A DNA stretch of 64,000 bases. Origin: Lysobacter_K sp043738095 (GTDB lineage: Bacteria > Pseudomonadota > Gammaproteobacteria > Xanthomonadales > Xanthomonadaceae). Location: NCBI GenBank assembly GCA_043738095.1, contig JAYSZI010000019.1, forward strand, positions 46,150 to 110,149, in the 5' to 3' direction. The notes beneath the pieces were generated by a model that saw only the letters and a program-made list of their open reading frames with translations, searched no databases and was not told the DNA's origin. Shown here one piece after another: positions 1 through 8,442 of this stretch (position 1 is its first letter; each line of letters begins with the position of its first letter). The position numbers were made by a program, and so were the translations under genes.

Positions 1-289
1 GGCGCGGGTCGAGTTCGCCGTAACGCATGTCCATAACCCCACGCCCACCCGCGGTCTCGCCGTACAGGCGCGTGACGCGCGCGCCGTGCGCAAACGCCGC
101 ATCCAGCAGCCCCAGCTCCCACAGCACCGCCAGCCCGGCCGGCTGCAGCAGGAACCCAGCGCCGACCGGACCGAGCACCGGGGCGCGCTCGAACACCTCG
201 ACCTCGTGACCATCGGCAGACAGCATCAACGCCGATGCCTGCCCGCCGGTGCCGTAACCCACAATCGCCACCCGCAACCGCGACGCCAT
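1..289 (-). CDS. FAD-dependent monooxygenase, N-terminal part (cut by window edge)
   Basis: The minus strand from an ATG at 289 is open to the left edge and gives 96 residues. The N-terminus is a classic Rossmann FAD-binding segment: residues VAIVGYGTGGQ, a GxGxxG-type loop, then an acidic residue at the end of the second strand (EVEVFERAP). A segment typical of FAD-dependent aromatic or salicylate-type hydroxylases follows (GAGFLLQPAGLAVLWELGL). A purine-rich GGGAGTGG precedes the start. The C-terminal substrate-binding part lies outside the window, so the substrate cannot be judged. The next gene inward, at 442-852, is on the same strand and transcribed toward it. Confidence 0.8.
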   Translation of the reverse strand, partial: MASRLRVAIVGYGTGGQASALMLSADGHEVEVFERAPVLGPVGAGFLLQPAGLAVLWELGLLDAAFAHGARVTRLYGETAGGRGVMDMRYGELDPR

Positions 290-441
290 CTCCACTCCCT
301 TGGCGCCGGCGGATGCCGCGCGCAGTCGTACGTCTTGCTCAGTCGCCATTCGAGCCAAACCCGCTGGGCTGCACGTGATTCCGGATTGCGCAGACTGCCG
401 CGCTGGCTGCGGGCGCTGGCGGGCGCCCTGCCCGCGCCCAA

Positions 442-852
442 TCAGCTTGCGGACGGCGCCGCCTTGAGCGAGCGCAGGAACAACCCCAACCCGCCGACCG
501 CGAGCACCAGGATTACGATCAGGTCGAATGCGCTCATCGCGCGGAAGCCGAACGAGACCGAAGCCAGCACGCCGAAGATCATCGCCACCAGCGCAACCAA
601 CGCCAGCACCCACCCGGCAATGCTGCGCGCGTTATAGAAAATCAGACCGATGCCGAAGATGAGAGGAATCAACACCATGCCCGTGGTCAGACCGAAGCTA
701 CCCGGGCCCGAGCCTCCGAACAGCAACGTGCCCAACCCGAAGTTGGACCGCACCGCGATCGCATTCAGCAGCAGGTAGAAACCCCCACACATCATCACCA
801 GCCCAAGAACGAACTGCCCCACTCCACCGTTGCTTCCGCCTGCACCGCGCAT
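442..852 (-). CDS. Small four-helix membrane protein, unknown function
   Basis: This gene encodes 136 residues. The ATG at 852 was chosen because AGGAGTG lies about seven bases upstream; the frame stays open to 1008, but that extension is charged and unlike the rest. After a short glycine-rich start (MRGAGGSNGG) there are four hydrophobic segments, at roughly residues 12-34, 50-72, 75-98 and 104-128, so it is an inner-membrane protein with almost no soluble part. A glycine/serine loop joins helices one and two. I do not recognise a named family. It is co-directional with the monooxygenase fragment, but the 152-base gap makes an operon uncertain. Confidence 0.7.
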   Translation of the reverse strand: MRGAGGSNGGVGQFVLGLVMMCGGFYLLLNAIAVRSNFGLGTLLFGGSGPGSFGLTTGMVLIPLIFGIGLIFYNARSIAGWVLALVALVAMIFGVLASVSFGFRAMSAFDLIVILVLAVGGLGLFLRSLKAAPSAS

Positions 853-1020
853 CGCTTCACTCCTGATAAGACTGATGTAGCCCCAATACGGATCTTGCTG
901 AATCCCCGGATGCGATAAGCCATGACGTACCGCACCGTTTGTTGATAGCGCTCGCGCGCTGGCCCAACAGCAGAGCCTCGCCAGCACGCGATCGGTTTGC
1001 TGGCTCACCCATGTTGCTAA

Positions 1021-1351
1021 TCATGCCTTCTTCAAGAAACAGATCTTCAACACGAGACCTTTGATTTTGTCCGAATGCCCTTCGACGCACTGGGCGTCGC
1101 CATCGGCCAAGCGAATATTCTTCATCACGGTGCCCTGTTTCAACGGGATCGACGAGCCCTTGACCTTCAGCACCACTGTGTCGCCGTCGTCCAGGACGTT
1201 GCCATTGCTGTCGTGGACTCTCAGAGCGCCGTCGCTTGGGCCTCGTCCGCCAGCGCCCACTCGTAGCTGCAGTCGGCGCAGACATGGCGATCGCCGTCGA
1301 CATAAGTGTTCTTGAGCGTGCATTGCGGGCAGACGAGCAGACGAGCCGCAT
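1021..1351 (-). pseudogene. phnA: phnA/yjdM-like zinc-ribbon protein, frameshifted
   Basis: The C-terminal two thirds is a clear PhnA/YjdM match: HDSNGNVLDDGD, then LKVKGSSIPLKQGT, then KNIRLADGD and the closing FLKKA. The N-terminal zinc ribbon (LLVCPQCTLKNTY ... VCADCSYEW) sits in a different frame that hits a stop near 1225-1235, exactly where the second part begins, so one base appears lost. The zinc-ribbon frame also has no ATG at its start. The usual stretch between DTVV and LKVKGSS is about four residues short. Three lesions suggest real decay rather than one sequencing error. PhnA-type proteins have no firmly assigned reaction. Confidence 0.75.
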
Positions 1352-1480
1352 AACTATGGGGCCTCAGCTCGACGGGGCTCGGGTTGGGTACTGTAGGGGA
1401 GTTCGCCCGCGCCGGGCCCGGGACGACGCCTCGGCTCTAATCCGGTGCTGCTGCGATTGGTCGGTGGCACCGCTGCGCAG

Positions 1481-2446
1481 TCAGCCCGTCTTGCGCGCCT
1501 TGCCACCCGCCTTGACGCGCTCGTCGACCACCGCCGTAAGCAGCGCGCCTATGAACACGATCAATGCGGCGTAGTAGATCCATACCAGCGCCAGCATCAG
1601 CGTGCCCATCGAGCCATAGGCCGAACCGGGATCAGCGTGCTTCAAGTACCACGAGATCGCGGCGCGTCCGAGAACGAACAGCAACGCGGTCGCGGCCCCA
1701 CCGCCCACCGCGCGGCGCCAGCCCACGGGGCGGTCGGGCAGGTAGTGGTACATCAGCGCAAAACCGACCACGTAAATCAGCCAGGCGGCGACTGTGGCCA
1801 TCAGCGGCAGCATCCATTCCACACGGGCGAACGCCAGCTCCAACACCGTCGATACGGTCATCGACACCAGCAGCAAGAAGCCCAACGCAAACACCAGTCC
1901 CAGCGAAAACACCCGTTTGCGCAACCACGCCATCAGCCCCGGCAACCGCGTCGCGTCGGTGCGGAAAATCTTGTTGAGCACGTCCTGCAATTGCGCGAAC
2001 ACCGCGGTGGCACCCACGAACAGCAGCGCCAAGCTCCACCATCCCGCAAACGAGCCAGTATCTGGTCGCGCCCTCGCATTACTGACGATCGTGCGGGCGA
2101 TCTCCTCAGCCTCCGTACCCACCAGCAGCGCGATCTGCTTCATCAACGCCTCCTGCGCGCCCGGAAGCATCGCGCTGGTCAGCCACACCAGGATCAGCAG
2201 CAACGGCGCCAGCGACAGCAGCGCGTACAGCGCCAACGCGGCCGCTTGCGACAGCAAGTCGACATCGATGAAGCGGCGCAGCAAAGCCGCCGGCAGGCTG
2301 CCCTGCGCGCGCCGGATTAACGCCACGATGGCGGGGCGCCGCAGCGACTTGCCACTATCGGCGCGCGTGGCTGACGGCTGGGTTGGATCGAGTTTGGCGA
2401 TCAGCTTCGTCGCCGCCTTCTTGGCAGGCGCCAGCGTTCGCGTCAT
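1481..2446 (-). CDS. YihY/BrkB (UPF0761) family inner-membrane protein
   Basis: From the ATG at 2446 the product is 321 residues, close to the usual 280-320 for this family. A basic Ala/Lys-rich N-terminus leads into the family core (LSQAAALALYALLSLAPLL), which sits in the first membrane helix. About six hydrophobic helices follow, with the conserved AYGSMGTL and LALVWIYYAALIVFIGA segments near the C-terminus. The family was once called ribonuclease BN by mistake and is now treated as a membrane protein of unclear function. A Lys/Pro-rich stretch continues upstream in frame, so a TTG start at 2542 (353 residues) is possible. The gene is divergent from the phospholipase D-type gene. Confidence 0.85.
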   Translation of the reverse strand: MTRTLAPAKKAATKLIAKLDPTQPSATRADSGKSLRRPAIVALIRRAQGSLPAALLRRFIDVDLLSQAAALALYALLSLAPLLLILVWLTSAMLPGAQEALMKQIALLVGTEAEEIARTIVSNARARPDTGSFAGWWSLALLFVGATAVFAQLQDVLNKIFRTDATRLPGLMAWLRKRVFSLGLVFALGFLLLVSMTVSTVLELAFARVEWMLPLMATVAAWLIYVVGFALMYHYLPDRPVGWRRAVGGGAATALLFVLGRAAISWYLKHADPGSAYGSMGTLMLALVWIYYAALIVFIGALLTAVVDERVKAGGKARKTG

Positions 2447-2794
2447 GGGCTTCCCGGCCGATGGTTTGGCGCGCGCGGGGCTCGAACTCGCTTTTTTCGA
2501 CTTACCGCGGGGGACGGCAGCTGGGGGTTTTTTCGGAGACAAGCGCTTGGCCAGCGGCGGCTGTGGCAGCCAGCAATACCGAATCCAGCGTGAAGTCTTT
2601 GACCAGGAAGGCGGAAGCGGCGCATTCGACGCGGCGCAGCATGCGCGCGGGTGCGGGTTGAAGGATGCACCCGCGCCTTGCCCCACTGCTCGCCGATGCC
2701 AGCATCGCCCGCGACACCGACGATCGGCCGGGGCCTGAGCTGCGACCCCTCGAAGCGGATATCGTAGGGCGCGACCACTCCGAAGGAATACCCA

Positions 2795-4351
2795 TTGCGC
2801 CGCATGATTAAGTGGATCGGCTTCGCGGGACTGGCACTGGCAGCGATCATCGCCAGCGGCCTGTTGCTCGCCGACCGCCTGACCCCACCTGCCACCGGCT
2901 TGCCCAGTCACGCGCTGGCGTTGCAGGCGGCGCACAGCGAGATCGACCGCGAACTGACCCCGATGCTTGCCGCCCATCCCGGGCAAACCGGTGTGCTGCT
3001 GTTGCCCGATGGACTCGATGCCTTCGCCGCACGCGCAATCGCCACCCGCAAGGCCGGCCGCAGCCTCGATCTGCAGTACTACATCTGGCACGACGACCTG
3101 ATCGGTCACCTGCTGGCGCGCGAGGTGCATGCAGCCGCGCAGCGCGGCATACGCGTCCGCCTGCTGCTCGACGACATGAATGCCGAGGGACTCGATCCTC
3201 AACTGATGACGCTGGACGCGCATCCCAATATCGAGCTGCGCCTATACAACCCGTTCCGCAACCGCACCGGCATGGCACGCGTGTGGGAACTGGTGCAGCG
3301 CATCTCCAGCGTCAACCACCGCATGCACAACAAAGCCTGGATTGCCGACGGCCGCGTCGCCGTGGTGGGCGGGCGCAACATCGGTGAGGAATACTTCGGC
3401 GCCGACGCGCAAGTGAACTTCCGCGACCTCGATTTGTTGCTGTTTGGTCCGGCAGTGCAGCAGGCCAGTAGTATTTTCGACGCCTACTGGAATAGCGCCG
3501 CGGCGGTGCCGATCGCGGCGCTAAACCGCCAGCAACCCAAGGCGTTGCGCAAGATGGTGGCCGATGCCGACATCGAAGCCACTCTGGCGATCGCCAAACC
3601 GTACCTGGATCGTGTCAACCGCTCGCAGGGCGTGCGTGCCTACTACCAACGCGCGCTCACCCCGCACTGGACCACGAACGTGCAGGTCATCGCCGACCCG
3701 CCGTTTAAATGGCGCAATGACAATCGCGACGACTGGCTGGTCACCCGCCTCACGCAGACCCTGGCGACCACCCGCAGCAAGGCCCTGTTGATCTCGCCTT
3801 ATTTCATCCCCGGCGAAGACGGCACCGCCGGATTTGCGGCCTTGGCCAAGCGCGGCGCGGAGGTCGGCATCGCCACCAATTCTCTGGCCGCAAACGACGT
3901 GCCGGCGGTGCACAGCGGTTATGCACGCTATCGCGGGCAACTGCTGGATCAGGGTGTGCACCTGTACGAAATAAAAGCATACGGGCCTACCGAATCGGCA
4001 GGCCTGTTTGGCAGCAGCGGCGCCAGCCTGCACACGAAAGCGTTTGTGGTGGACGACGCGCGCGGCTTCGTCGGCTCGTTCAACCTCGACCCACGCTCGA
4101 TCGATCTCAACACCGAGATGGGCGTACTGTTCGACGACCCCGCGATCGCCATCGAACTGCGCAACGAGTACTTGCGGCTAACGCATCCGGCATTGAGCTA
4201 TTGGGTGTATCGGCACGCCGACGGCGAACTACGCTGGCTCGACCGCGCCGGGCAACAGCCCGTCATGCTCCGCCACGAGCCCAACACCAGCGCCTGGCAA
4301 CGTGGCGTGGTGCGGGTGATGGGTTGGCTGCCGATCGAATCGCAGCTATAG
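2795..4351 (+). CDS. Phospholipase D-type protein, cardiolipin synthase C-like
   Basis: The product is 518 residues with one N-terminal membrane anchor (about residues 5-25) and two HKD phosphodiesterase motifs. The first is HNKAWIADGRVAVVGGRN near residue 177, the second HTKAFVVDDARGFVGSFN near residue 410. Two HKD motifs, the membrane anchor and the segment LDLQYYIWHDD are typical of ClsC/YmdC-like cardiolipin synthases, which transfer phosphatidyl groups between phospholipids. Both active-site sets look intact. GAAGGA at 2782-2787 is better spaced for the TTG at 2795 than for the ATG at 2804, so TTG is preferred. A broader phospholipase D role cannot be excluded. Confidence 0.9.
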   Translation: MRRMIKWIGFAGLALAAIIASGLLLADRLTPPATGLPSHALALQAAHSEIDRELTPMLAAHPGQTGVLLLPDGLDAFAARAIATRKAGRSLDLQYYIWHDDLIGHLLAREVHAAAQRGIRVRLLLDDMNAEGLDPQLMTLDAHPNIELRLYNPFRNRTGMARVWELVQRISSVNHRMHNKAWIADGRVAVVGGRNIGEEYFGADAQVNFRDLDLLLFGPAVQQASSIFDAYWNSAAAVPIAALNRQQPKALRKMVADADIEATLAIAKPYLDRVNRSQGVRAYYQRALTPHWTTNVQVIADPPFKWRNDNRDDWLVTRLTQTLATTRSKALLISPYFIPGEDGTAGFAALAKRGAEVGIATNSLAANDVPAVHSGYARYRGQLLDQGVHLYEIKAYGPTESAGLFGSSGASLHTKAFVVDDARGFVGSFNLDPRSIDLNTEMGVLFDDPAIAIELRNEYLRLTHPALSYWVYRHADGELRWLDRAGQQPVMLRHEPNTSAWQRGVVRVMGWLPIESQL

Positions 4352-4391
4352 CGTGGCGGCTTAGTGCAGGGGTGGCGACCCACGACCAATG

Positions 4392-4658
4392 TCAACGCAG
4401 CTGGCTGTCCTTGCTGCCGCGGCGGTTGTAGCCGCTGAACCCTGCCTGCTCGGCATCGCGCGCCTCCTGGCATGCCACACACAGGCGCACGCCAGGCACC
4501 GCCTTGCGCCGCGCCTCGGGAATCGCCACGTCGCAGTCTTCGCAATGCTCCAGACCCGGGCCATGCGGCAGCTGGCTGCGCACGCGCTGGATTGCATCCT
4601 TGATGGTGGCGTCGATCTGGTCTTGAACGGCACCGTCGCCGGCCCAACCCGTTGCCAT
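4392..4658 (-). CDS. ybiI: DksA/TraR-type C4 zinc-finger protein YbiI
   Basis: The product is 88 residues from the ATG at 4658, with AGAGG just upstream. It matches E. coli YbiI almost end to end: MATGWAGDGAVQDQI at the start, a four-cysteine finger (CEDC and CVAC) in the middle, and the family-typical tail GYNRRGSKDSQLR. The family shares the zinc-finger end of DksA but lacks the long coiled-coil, so direct control of RNA polymerase is unproven. The gene is convergent with the phospholipase D gene, only 40 bases from its stop. Confidence 0.93.
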   Translation of the reverse strand: MATGWAGDGAVQDQIDATIKDAIQRVRSQLPHGPGLEHCEDCDVAIPEARRKAVPGVRLCVACQEARDAEQAGFSGYNRRGSKDSQLR

Positions 4659-4776
4659 GGCGGCCTCTACTCTATTGTTCGGATGCGCAAAGGATAGAAC
4701 GTAGCGCATGAAGTCAAGGCAATGAACATCGCCCCGGCGACCATGGCCCCGCACGCAGCGCACGGCGCTTAAGATG

Positions 4777-5511
4777 CTAGGGCTCGTTGACCCACACCCC
4801 GTAGCGCACGTCGCTGACCTCCAACGAGCCATCGGGAAATTCCTGGAACGTCATCACGCGCGCGGGGTACAACCCGGGCTGCCCAGCCTCGGGCGCTGGC
4901 GGGATCGGCAAGCCCAGCGCGGCGATGCGCGGATCGAACAGCCGCTTCGAGGTGTCGGTCGCCTTTGCGACGAGCCTGACGCTGACATAGGTGCTGCCGG
5001 CCATAGTCAGGGGCGACAAGGCGTCGGTGACGCGGTGGAACCGGGTCTGGCCGAAGCACATCCGCGGGCGGGCAAGTGCCGCCGCATCGACCTGGCGATC
5101 GGGGTCGCCCTGCTGGGCAAAGCGCGCACGCACGATGTCGAGGTATTCCTCGTCGGGTTCTTCCCGATACACCGCGGCACCCGCCCGGGTCAACGCATAC
5201 CGGACGTATCCGCCCGCGGCATCGTCGACGATCTTGCGACTGAGCAAGCCGGCCTGGGCGAGATCCTGGCAGCGATCGCACGATCCCTTGACCGCACCGC
5301 TGCGGACCGGGAAGGGTCCGGCTTCTATGCATAGCGGGTCGCGTTCAATCATCCCCTCGTCGAACAACGCACGCATTTTTGCCAAGCGGGCGTCGGACAC
5401 GGTGCCGCCGCCACAGCCACTGGCGTACAGAACCACGCAGGCCAGCAACGCGACCTGGCGCCATGCCGCGCCCACGCGATGGCCGCCTTTGCGCTGCTCA
5501 ACGCGCGCCAT
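4777..5511 (-). CDS. Putative lipoprotein, unknown function
   Basis: The product is 244 residues. The ATG at 5511 overlaps the last 14 bases of the RCC1-propeller gene (stop 5498-5500), so the two are probably translationally coupled. A signal segment (ALLACVVLYASGC) puts a cysteine at a plausible lipobox around residue 32, suggesting membrane anchoring. The mature part has a C-x2-C pair (CDRCQ) and a winged-helix-like segment (AQAGLLSRKIVDDAAGGYVRY, then LTRAGAAVY). No named family is recognised. The overlap suggests a job linked to the propeller protein. Confidence 0.7.
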   Translation of the reverse strand: MARVEQRKGGHRVGAAWRQVALLACVVLYASGCGGGTVSDARLAKMRALFDEGMIERDPLCIEAGPFPVRSGAVKGSCDRCQDLAQAGLLSRKIVDDAAGGYVRYALTRAGAAVYREEPDEEYLDIVRARFAQQGDPDRQVDAAALARPRMCFGQTRFHRVTDALSPLTMAGSTYVSVRLVAKATDTSKRLFDPRIAALGLPIPPAPEAGQPGLYPARVMTFQEFPDGSLEVSDVRYGVWVNEP

Positions 5512-6715
5512 TGGACCGTCCAAAACGGATGTCGGTAAGCACCGCCGCAGGCCGCCCATGGGACCGGGCAATACCGCCGTCGCCAAGCGCGCCGGTGGCG
5601 TTGCTGCCCCACGCATACAGCTCGCCCGCTGCGCTCAAGGCCACGCCGGCGCCGTAGGTCGTGGTCACCGCTACCCATGGGCGCGATCGATCGATCAGGG
5701 TGGGTGCGTGCGCAGACGTAGCGTCGCCGAGCCCAAGTTCCTGATCGAGGTTGCGGCCCCAGCCCCACAGTGACCCATCATCGGCAATGCCGAGCGAAAC
5801 CTGCGGCCCAACCGCCAGCGCGATCCAGCGGCGCTCGGAAATCGGCACCAGTGTGGTGGCCTGCAGCGCGGCACGGCCGGCGTTGTAGTCGGGTGTGCCC
5901 ACCCCCAACTCGCCAAACAAATTGAGCCCATAGCCAAACAGCCGCCCGTGATCGTCCAGCGCAAGCACGTGGCTGGCATTCTCGCGGCAATAGACCTGAC
6001 GCACGTGCCCGTCGACCGATAGTGCTTCCAGCCCGGTGCGGTCGCCTTGCAGCGGACCGTCATCGCTGCCGCGCCGCTGGAGATCCTGGCTACGCCAGAG
6101 TTTGCCGCTCTCGTCGATCGCGTGCAGGCGGGCGCCTTGAATGCAGGCGTCGACAAAGCGTGTCCCGAGCATCAGCTGCCGCGGAGAGCGTAGCGGCGCA
6201 TCGAATGCCGATCGGCCCTGCAAGTGGTCCTGCAGTTGCTCGTCCGACCAGTACCACAGCCCCCCAGTTCGCGTGATACCAAAGCCCATGCCCCAGGTCT
6301 CGCCGGCGAGCTTCCAGTTGCGATCAACAAACACGCCCGTGGGCGCTATCGGCGCGGCGGGGGATTTGCCCACGTCGGAAAGCCCCGCCCGCCACAGCTG
6401 GCCGCGCCCATTCAACGCATAAATCGCGCGATTGCCGGCACTGACCTGCGTGAACCACGAACCCTGCAGCAACTCGCGCGGCCGTTCTCCGCGGCTCAAG
6501 CGTTGCGTGCCCTCGGGGATGTCGGCGCTGCCCCAGCCGAACACCCGTCCCTGCTCGTCCAGCGCGACCACGTAACCAGCGCCCGCCGCGAGCACGCGAT
6601 TCTGCGGCGTGACCACAGCAGAGGCGTGGCTCGGCACCACGACCGCTGGCCCGCGCAGGGCAAAAAAACCGAGCACGACGGCGACCACGATCAAACCAAT
6701 CAGCAATTTCTGCAC
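5498..6715 (-). CDS. RCC1-repeat beta-propeller protein, membrane-anchored
   Basis: The product is 405 residues from a GTG at 6715, chosen because GGAAG lies eight bases upstream and a membrane segment (LLIGLIVVAVVLGFFAL) follows at once. The rest is a run of RCC1-type blades, each with a G-x-x-x-A/V-L-D-x-x-G-x-L/V-x-G/W-G pattern: ALDEQGRVFGWG, ALNGRGQLWRAG, ALDDHGRLFGYG, GIADDGSLWGWG and ALSAAGELYAWG. This predicts a seven-bladed propeller, probably periplasmic, held by one N-terminal helix. The frame continues upstream but without signal features. It is the first gene of an overlapping pair with the lipoprotein gene. RCC1 folds mediate protein contacts; the partner is unknown. Confidence 0.82.
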   Translation of the reverse strand: MQKLLIGLIVVAVVLGFFALRGPAVVVPSHASAVVTPQNRVLAAGAGYVVALDEQGRVFGWGSADIPEGTQRLSRGERPRELLQGSWFTQVSAGNRAIYALNGRGQLWRAGLSDVGKSPAAPIAPTGVFVDRNWKLAGETWGMGFGITRTGGLWYWSDEQLQDHLQGRSAFDAPLRSPRQLMLGTRFVDACIQGARLHAIDESGKLWRSQDLQRRGSDDGPLQGDRTGLEALSVDGHVRQVYCRENASHVLALDDHGRLFGYGLNLFGELGVGTPDYNAGRAALQATTLVPISERRWIALAVGPQVSLGIADDGSLWGWGRNLDQELGLGDATSAHAPTLIDRSRPWVAVTTTYGAGVALSAAGELYAWGSNATGALGDGGIARSHGRPAAVLTDIRFGRSNGAR

Positions 6716-6992
6716 GCTGCTTCCGGATCCAGAATCATTCCCCGCGGCAATGGTAGCGCGGCCCGCAAACTCGCTCGCGACGATGATTCTGGCGACGTTG
6801 GATCCGCCTCGTCTCGACACCGGGTTTGCCTTCGCACAGCGGACAGCGTCGGCGCCGCATCGCAATGAATGCCGCTGGCGTGACACGATCGGCAGCGTCG
6901 CCATCGAAATGGGAGCCTCAACGGTGCCAGAGTCACTCGTATACGCCGCCCTGGTGCAGCCCTTCCGGCGGTTGGGCGCCGCGCACTTAAAC

Positions 6993-8141
6993 GTGGATGC
7001 GCGCCCGCGCTGGCATAGCCGCGGCGCGGTGGCCCGCGCGAGCGTGATCGCCCTGGCGTTCACGCTGGTGGGTCTGCTCGCCGGATGCCTCGATCAGCAG
7101 AAGCCCAAGCCGCCCACGCCAGCGGAAGTGCGTGCGCAGATCGTGCGCCTGTTGCCCGTCACCACGGCCGACCGCAAAGGGTGGGCGACCGACATCTATG
7201 CGGCGTTCGCCGCGTTGCAGATCGAGCCCAGCATGCAGAACCTGTGCTCGGTGTTGGCGGTAACCGAACAGGAATCCACGTTTACTGCCGACCCCGCGGT
7301 CCCGGGCCTGGCGAAAATCGCGCGCACGGAAATAGACCGTCGCGCCGCGCGTCTGCACGTGCCGGCGCTGGTCGTGCATGGCGCGTTGCAGATTGAGTCG
7401 CCCAATGGCAAGACCTGGGACGAGCGCATCGCCGCGGTACGCACCGAGAAGGAACTGAACACGATTTTCGAGGAACTCATCGACGCCGTGCCCATGGGGC
7501 GGCGGCTGTTTGCGTCCGCCAACCCGGTGCGAACCGGCGGACCCATGCAGGTCAGCATCGCGTTTGCCGAGCAGCACGTGCGCGCCCAGCCTTACCCCTA
7601 CCCCATCGATGGCTCGATCCGCCGTGAGGTGTTCACCCGTCATGGCGGCATGTACTTCGGCATCGCCCACCTGCTCGGCTATCCCGCGCCGTACGACCAG
7701 CCGCTGTATCGCTTCGCTGACTTCAACGCCGGGTGGTACGCGAGCCGCAACGCGGCGTTTCAGCAGGCGGTAACGATCGCATCGGGCATCCCGCTCACGC
7801 TCGATGGTGACCTGATCCGTTATGAGGCCGACAGCGATGGCAGCGAGGTCGGCACCACCGAAGTCGCCGTGCGATCGCTCGCGCGCCATCTGGACATGAG
7901 CGATGCCCAGATCCATCGCGCGCTCAAGCAAGCCGACAGCCACAAATTTGAACGCAGCGCGCTGTATGAAAAGGTGTTCGCTCTAGCCGAGCAGATGGAA
8001 CGCCGGCCGCTGCCGCGCGCAGTGATGCCGCGCATCACCCTGGCCAGCCCGAAGATCACCCGCAAACTCACCACGCAGTGGTTTGCGACGCGGGTCGACA
8101 AGCGGTACCGGAGTTGCCTGGCGCGCGCAGGCGCGGGCTGA
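6993..8141 (+). CDS. DUF1615 family lipoprotein
   Basis: The core (RAQIVRLLPVTTADRKGWA ... CSVLAVTEQESTF) and the later PVRTGGPMQVSIAF and GGMYFGIAHLLGYPAPYD blocks match the DUF1615 family, whose members are bacterial lipoproteins of unknown role. A signal peptide with a clear lipobox (LVGLLAGC) is present. The start is unsure: GTG at 6993 gives a normal-length signal peptide and 382 residues, while ATG at 6909 is in frame but would put the lipobox about 60 residues in. The segment AVTEQESTF recalls the catalytic region of lytic transglycosylases, but I cannot confirm that. It is divergent from the RCC1 gene. Confidence 0.82.
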   Translation: MDARPRWHSRGAVARASVIALAFTLVGLLAGCLDQQKPKPPTPAEVRAQIVRLLPVTTADRKGWATDIYAAFAALQIEPSMQNLCSVLAVTEQESTFTADPAVPGLAKIARTEIDRRAARLHVPALVVHGALQIESPNGKTWDERIAAVRTEKELNTIFEELIDAVPMGRRLFASANPVRTGGPMQVSIAFAEQHVRAQPYPYPIDGSIRREVFTRHGGMYFGIAHLLGYPAPYDQPLYRFADFNAGWYASRNAAFQQAVTIASGIPLTLDGDLIRYEADSDGSEVGTTEVAVRSLARHLDMSDAQIHRALKQADSHKFERSALYEKVFALAEQMERRPLPRAVMPRITLASPKITRKLTTQWFATRVDKRYRSCLARAGAG

Positions 8142-8442
8142 CCCCTGCAGCTATCGACCCTCTACCGCGATCCACGCCATTGCCTCGGCGAGCGCAGCGA
8201 TGGCCTCCGGGCGCACGCGCAAGCCGACCCAGGCGTGTTCGCGCCGGCCGGCGAATGCGTCGCGCATGGCACTTGGACGCCGATGGCCTTACCCGGCAAG
8301 GCTTGAATTTGGGAGTCGGCAAGTTTTGCCAAGTAGGCGTAAAAATAATTCAGGGTCTTACGCAGCTATCCGCACCAACGGCCCGCGCCATCACGCATTC
8401 AACCCAGTGACTAACCCATCAACCCTCCAGCACATCGATGCA
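8142..8442. other. Gap with a short gene-like stump
   Basis: No full gene is seen. On the minus strand an open stretch from about 8290 to a stop at 8151-8153 reads MRDAFAGRREHAWVGLRV and continues for about 20 more residues, ending in VEGR. Its composition looks coding, but it has no start signal and no family I recognise, so it may be the 3' end of a lost gene. The rest (8300-8440) is lower in GC than its surroundings and shows nothing. Confidence 0.3.

Noticed and set aside
86..637. Long plus-strand open frame
   Set aside because: It lies opposite the monooxygenase and membrane-protein genes and has an Arg/Pro-rich composition typical of antisense frames in high-GC DNA.
2443..2895. Minus-strand frame with a protein-like start (YSFGVVAPYDIRFEG)
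   Set aside because: It overlaps the phospholipase D start, turns Arg-rich half way, and no family is recognised. A decayed gene is possible but unsupported.
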